From Bacteroidales bacterium (GTDB taxonomy: Bacteria; Bacteroidota; Bacteroidia; Bacteroidales; VadinHA17), in NCBI GenBank assembly GCA_017882245.1, contig JADGPV010000010.1:1-6093 (forward strand): a stretch of DNA of 6,093 bases. The letters are read 5' to 3'. A model generated the notes under the pieces. The model saw only the letters and a program-made list of their open reading frames with translations, was not told the DNA's origin and did not search any database. The number at the start of each line of letters is the position of its first letter. The first letter of the stretch is position 1. This document shows positions 5,494-6,093 of this stretch, piece by piece. Position numbers and translations under genes: made by a program.

Positions 5494-6093
5494 GACAGCT
5501 GTTGTCATACTTAACTGGAACGGCAGGGAGTTCCTCGAAAAGTTCCTCCCGGGTGTCATTGACAATACCATATCAGATGATACGGAGATAATAGTTGCCG
5601 ATAACGGATCAGATGATGATTCTGTCGAATGGCTTTCTATCAGCCTTCCGGCAATCAGGATCATAAAGCTTGAAAGGAACTGGGGCTATGCAGGTGGCTA
5701 TAACAGGGCTCTCAGGCAGGTTGAGGCAGAATATTATATACTGCTTAATTCAGATGTGAAAGTCGAAAAGGGATGGTCTGAGAAGCTGGTGACTTTTATG
5801 GAGATGCATCCACGTGTCGGAGCCTGCCAGCCTAAGATCAGGTCTTTTGAAAAGCCGACATTTTTTGAATATGCGGGTGCTGCCGGAGGATTTATCGACA
5901 AGCTTGGTTACACTTTCTGCCGTGGGCGAATTTTTAATACAATCGAGGAAGATAGCGGGCAATATAATGATACGCGCGAGATTTTCTGGGCATCAGGATC
6001 ATGCATGGCAGTAAGGGCATCAGCATTCGAACAGTGCGATGGCCTTGACGAAGCCTTCTTTGTTCATATGGAGGAGATAGATCTTTGCTGGAG
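5486..6093 (+). CDS. Family 2 glycosyltransferase, N-terminal part (runs off the window)
   Basis: An open frame begins with ATG at 5486-5488, inside the last codons of the acyltransferase, and stays open for 202 codons to the right edge. It is a GT-A fold family 2 glycosyltransferase of the rhamnosyltransferase-like group. The nucleotide-sugar-binding start is TAVVILNWNG (4-13), then IIVADNGSDD (35-44), NWGYAGGYNRAL (65-76), the metal-binding LLNSDV (86-91, a DxD equivalent), WASGSCMAVRASAF (168-181), and the acceptor/catalytic-base region FFVHMEEIDLCW (191-202), where the family normally has an acidic pair. No signal peptide is seen, so it acts in the cytoplasm or at the inner membrane face. 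The donor and acceptor sugars are unknown. Its 8-nt overlap with the acyltransferase suggests coupled expression and a shared envelope role, such as lipopolysaccharide or exopolysaccharide assembly; that link is inference. Confidence 0.9.
   Translation, partial: MIKTAVVILNWNGREFLEKFLPGVIDNTISDDTEIIVADNGSDDDSVEWLSISLPAIRIIKLERNWGYAGGYNRALRQVEAEYYILLNSDVKVEKGWSEKLVTFMEMHPRVGACQPKIRSFEKPTFFEYAGAAGGFIDKLGYTFCRGRIFNTIEEDSGQYNDTREIFWASGSCMAVRASAFEQCDGLDEAFFVHMEEIDLCW

Noticed and set aside
5101..5664. 187-residue minus-strand open frame across the acyltransferase-glycosyltransferase junction
   Set aside because: It is antisense to two genes with clear family motifs, with no matching domain and no promoter on that strand.

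Overview
The window looks like chromosomal DNA of a member of the Bacteroidota, probably an environmental Bacteroidales or Marinilabiliales-type organism. The evidence is a TTTG-N20-TAAATTTG promoter and other TAnnTTTG -7 boxes, A/T-rich start regions without Shine-Dalgarno motifs, and proteins resembling Bacteroidota versions of FolC, PIN-PhoH, MtaB, an LpxL/HtrB-like acyltransferase and a family 2 glycosyltransferase. The species assignment is inference. The genes look like ordinary chromosomal genes. I see no phage, insertion sequence, CRISPR array, tRNA or rRNA.

Minus strand, left side: an exported protein begins at 126 and runs off the left edge, so only its signal peptide and first mature residues are visible. 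Its promoter at 245-276 is the best-formed in the window. Next comes a 376-base intergenic stretch (127-502) with a promoter, a long leader, an 8-bp tandem array, a 7-bp tandem array and a perfect four-tract G-quadruplex motif. The G-rich strand is the one that would appear in folC read-through RNA. Then folC (503-1792), the folate synthase/polyglutamylation enzyme.

Divergent control region, 1793-1920: folC and phoH are transcribed away from each other from -7 boxes only 33 bp apart, so their promoters overlap. A perfect 11-bp inverted repeat with a 7-base spacer starts almost exactly where the phoH transcript is expected to begin.

Plus strand, right side: phoH (PIN nuclease-like domain plus PhoH ATPase, 1921-3258), mtaB (tRNA methylthiotransferase with a TTG start, 3305-4612), a lipid A-type acyltransferase (4609-5493, 4-nt overlap with mtaB) and a family 2 glycosyltransferase (5486 to the right edge, 8-nt overlap). 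The last three overlap or nearly abut and look translationally coupled. They combine a tRNA-modification enzyme with two envelope-glycolipid enzymes. The 46-nt phoH-mtaB gap has no convincing terminator, so all four may be one operon.

I found no clearly new multi-gene system. The most interesting signals are non-coding: the phoH 5' stem-loop within the overlapping divergent promoters, and the G-quadruplex/tandem-repeat region behind folC.
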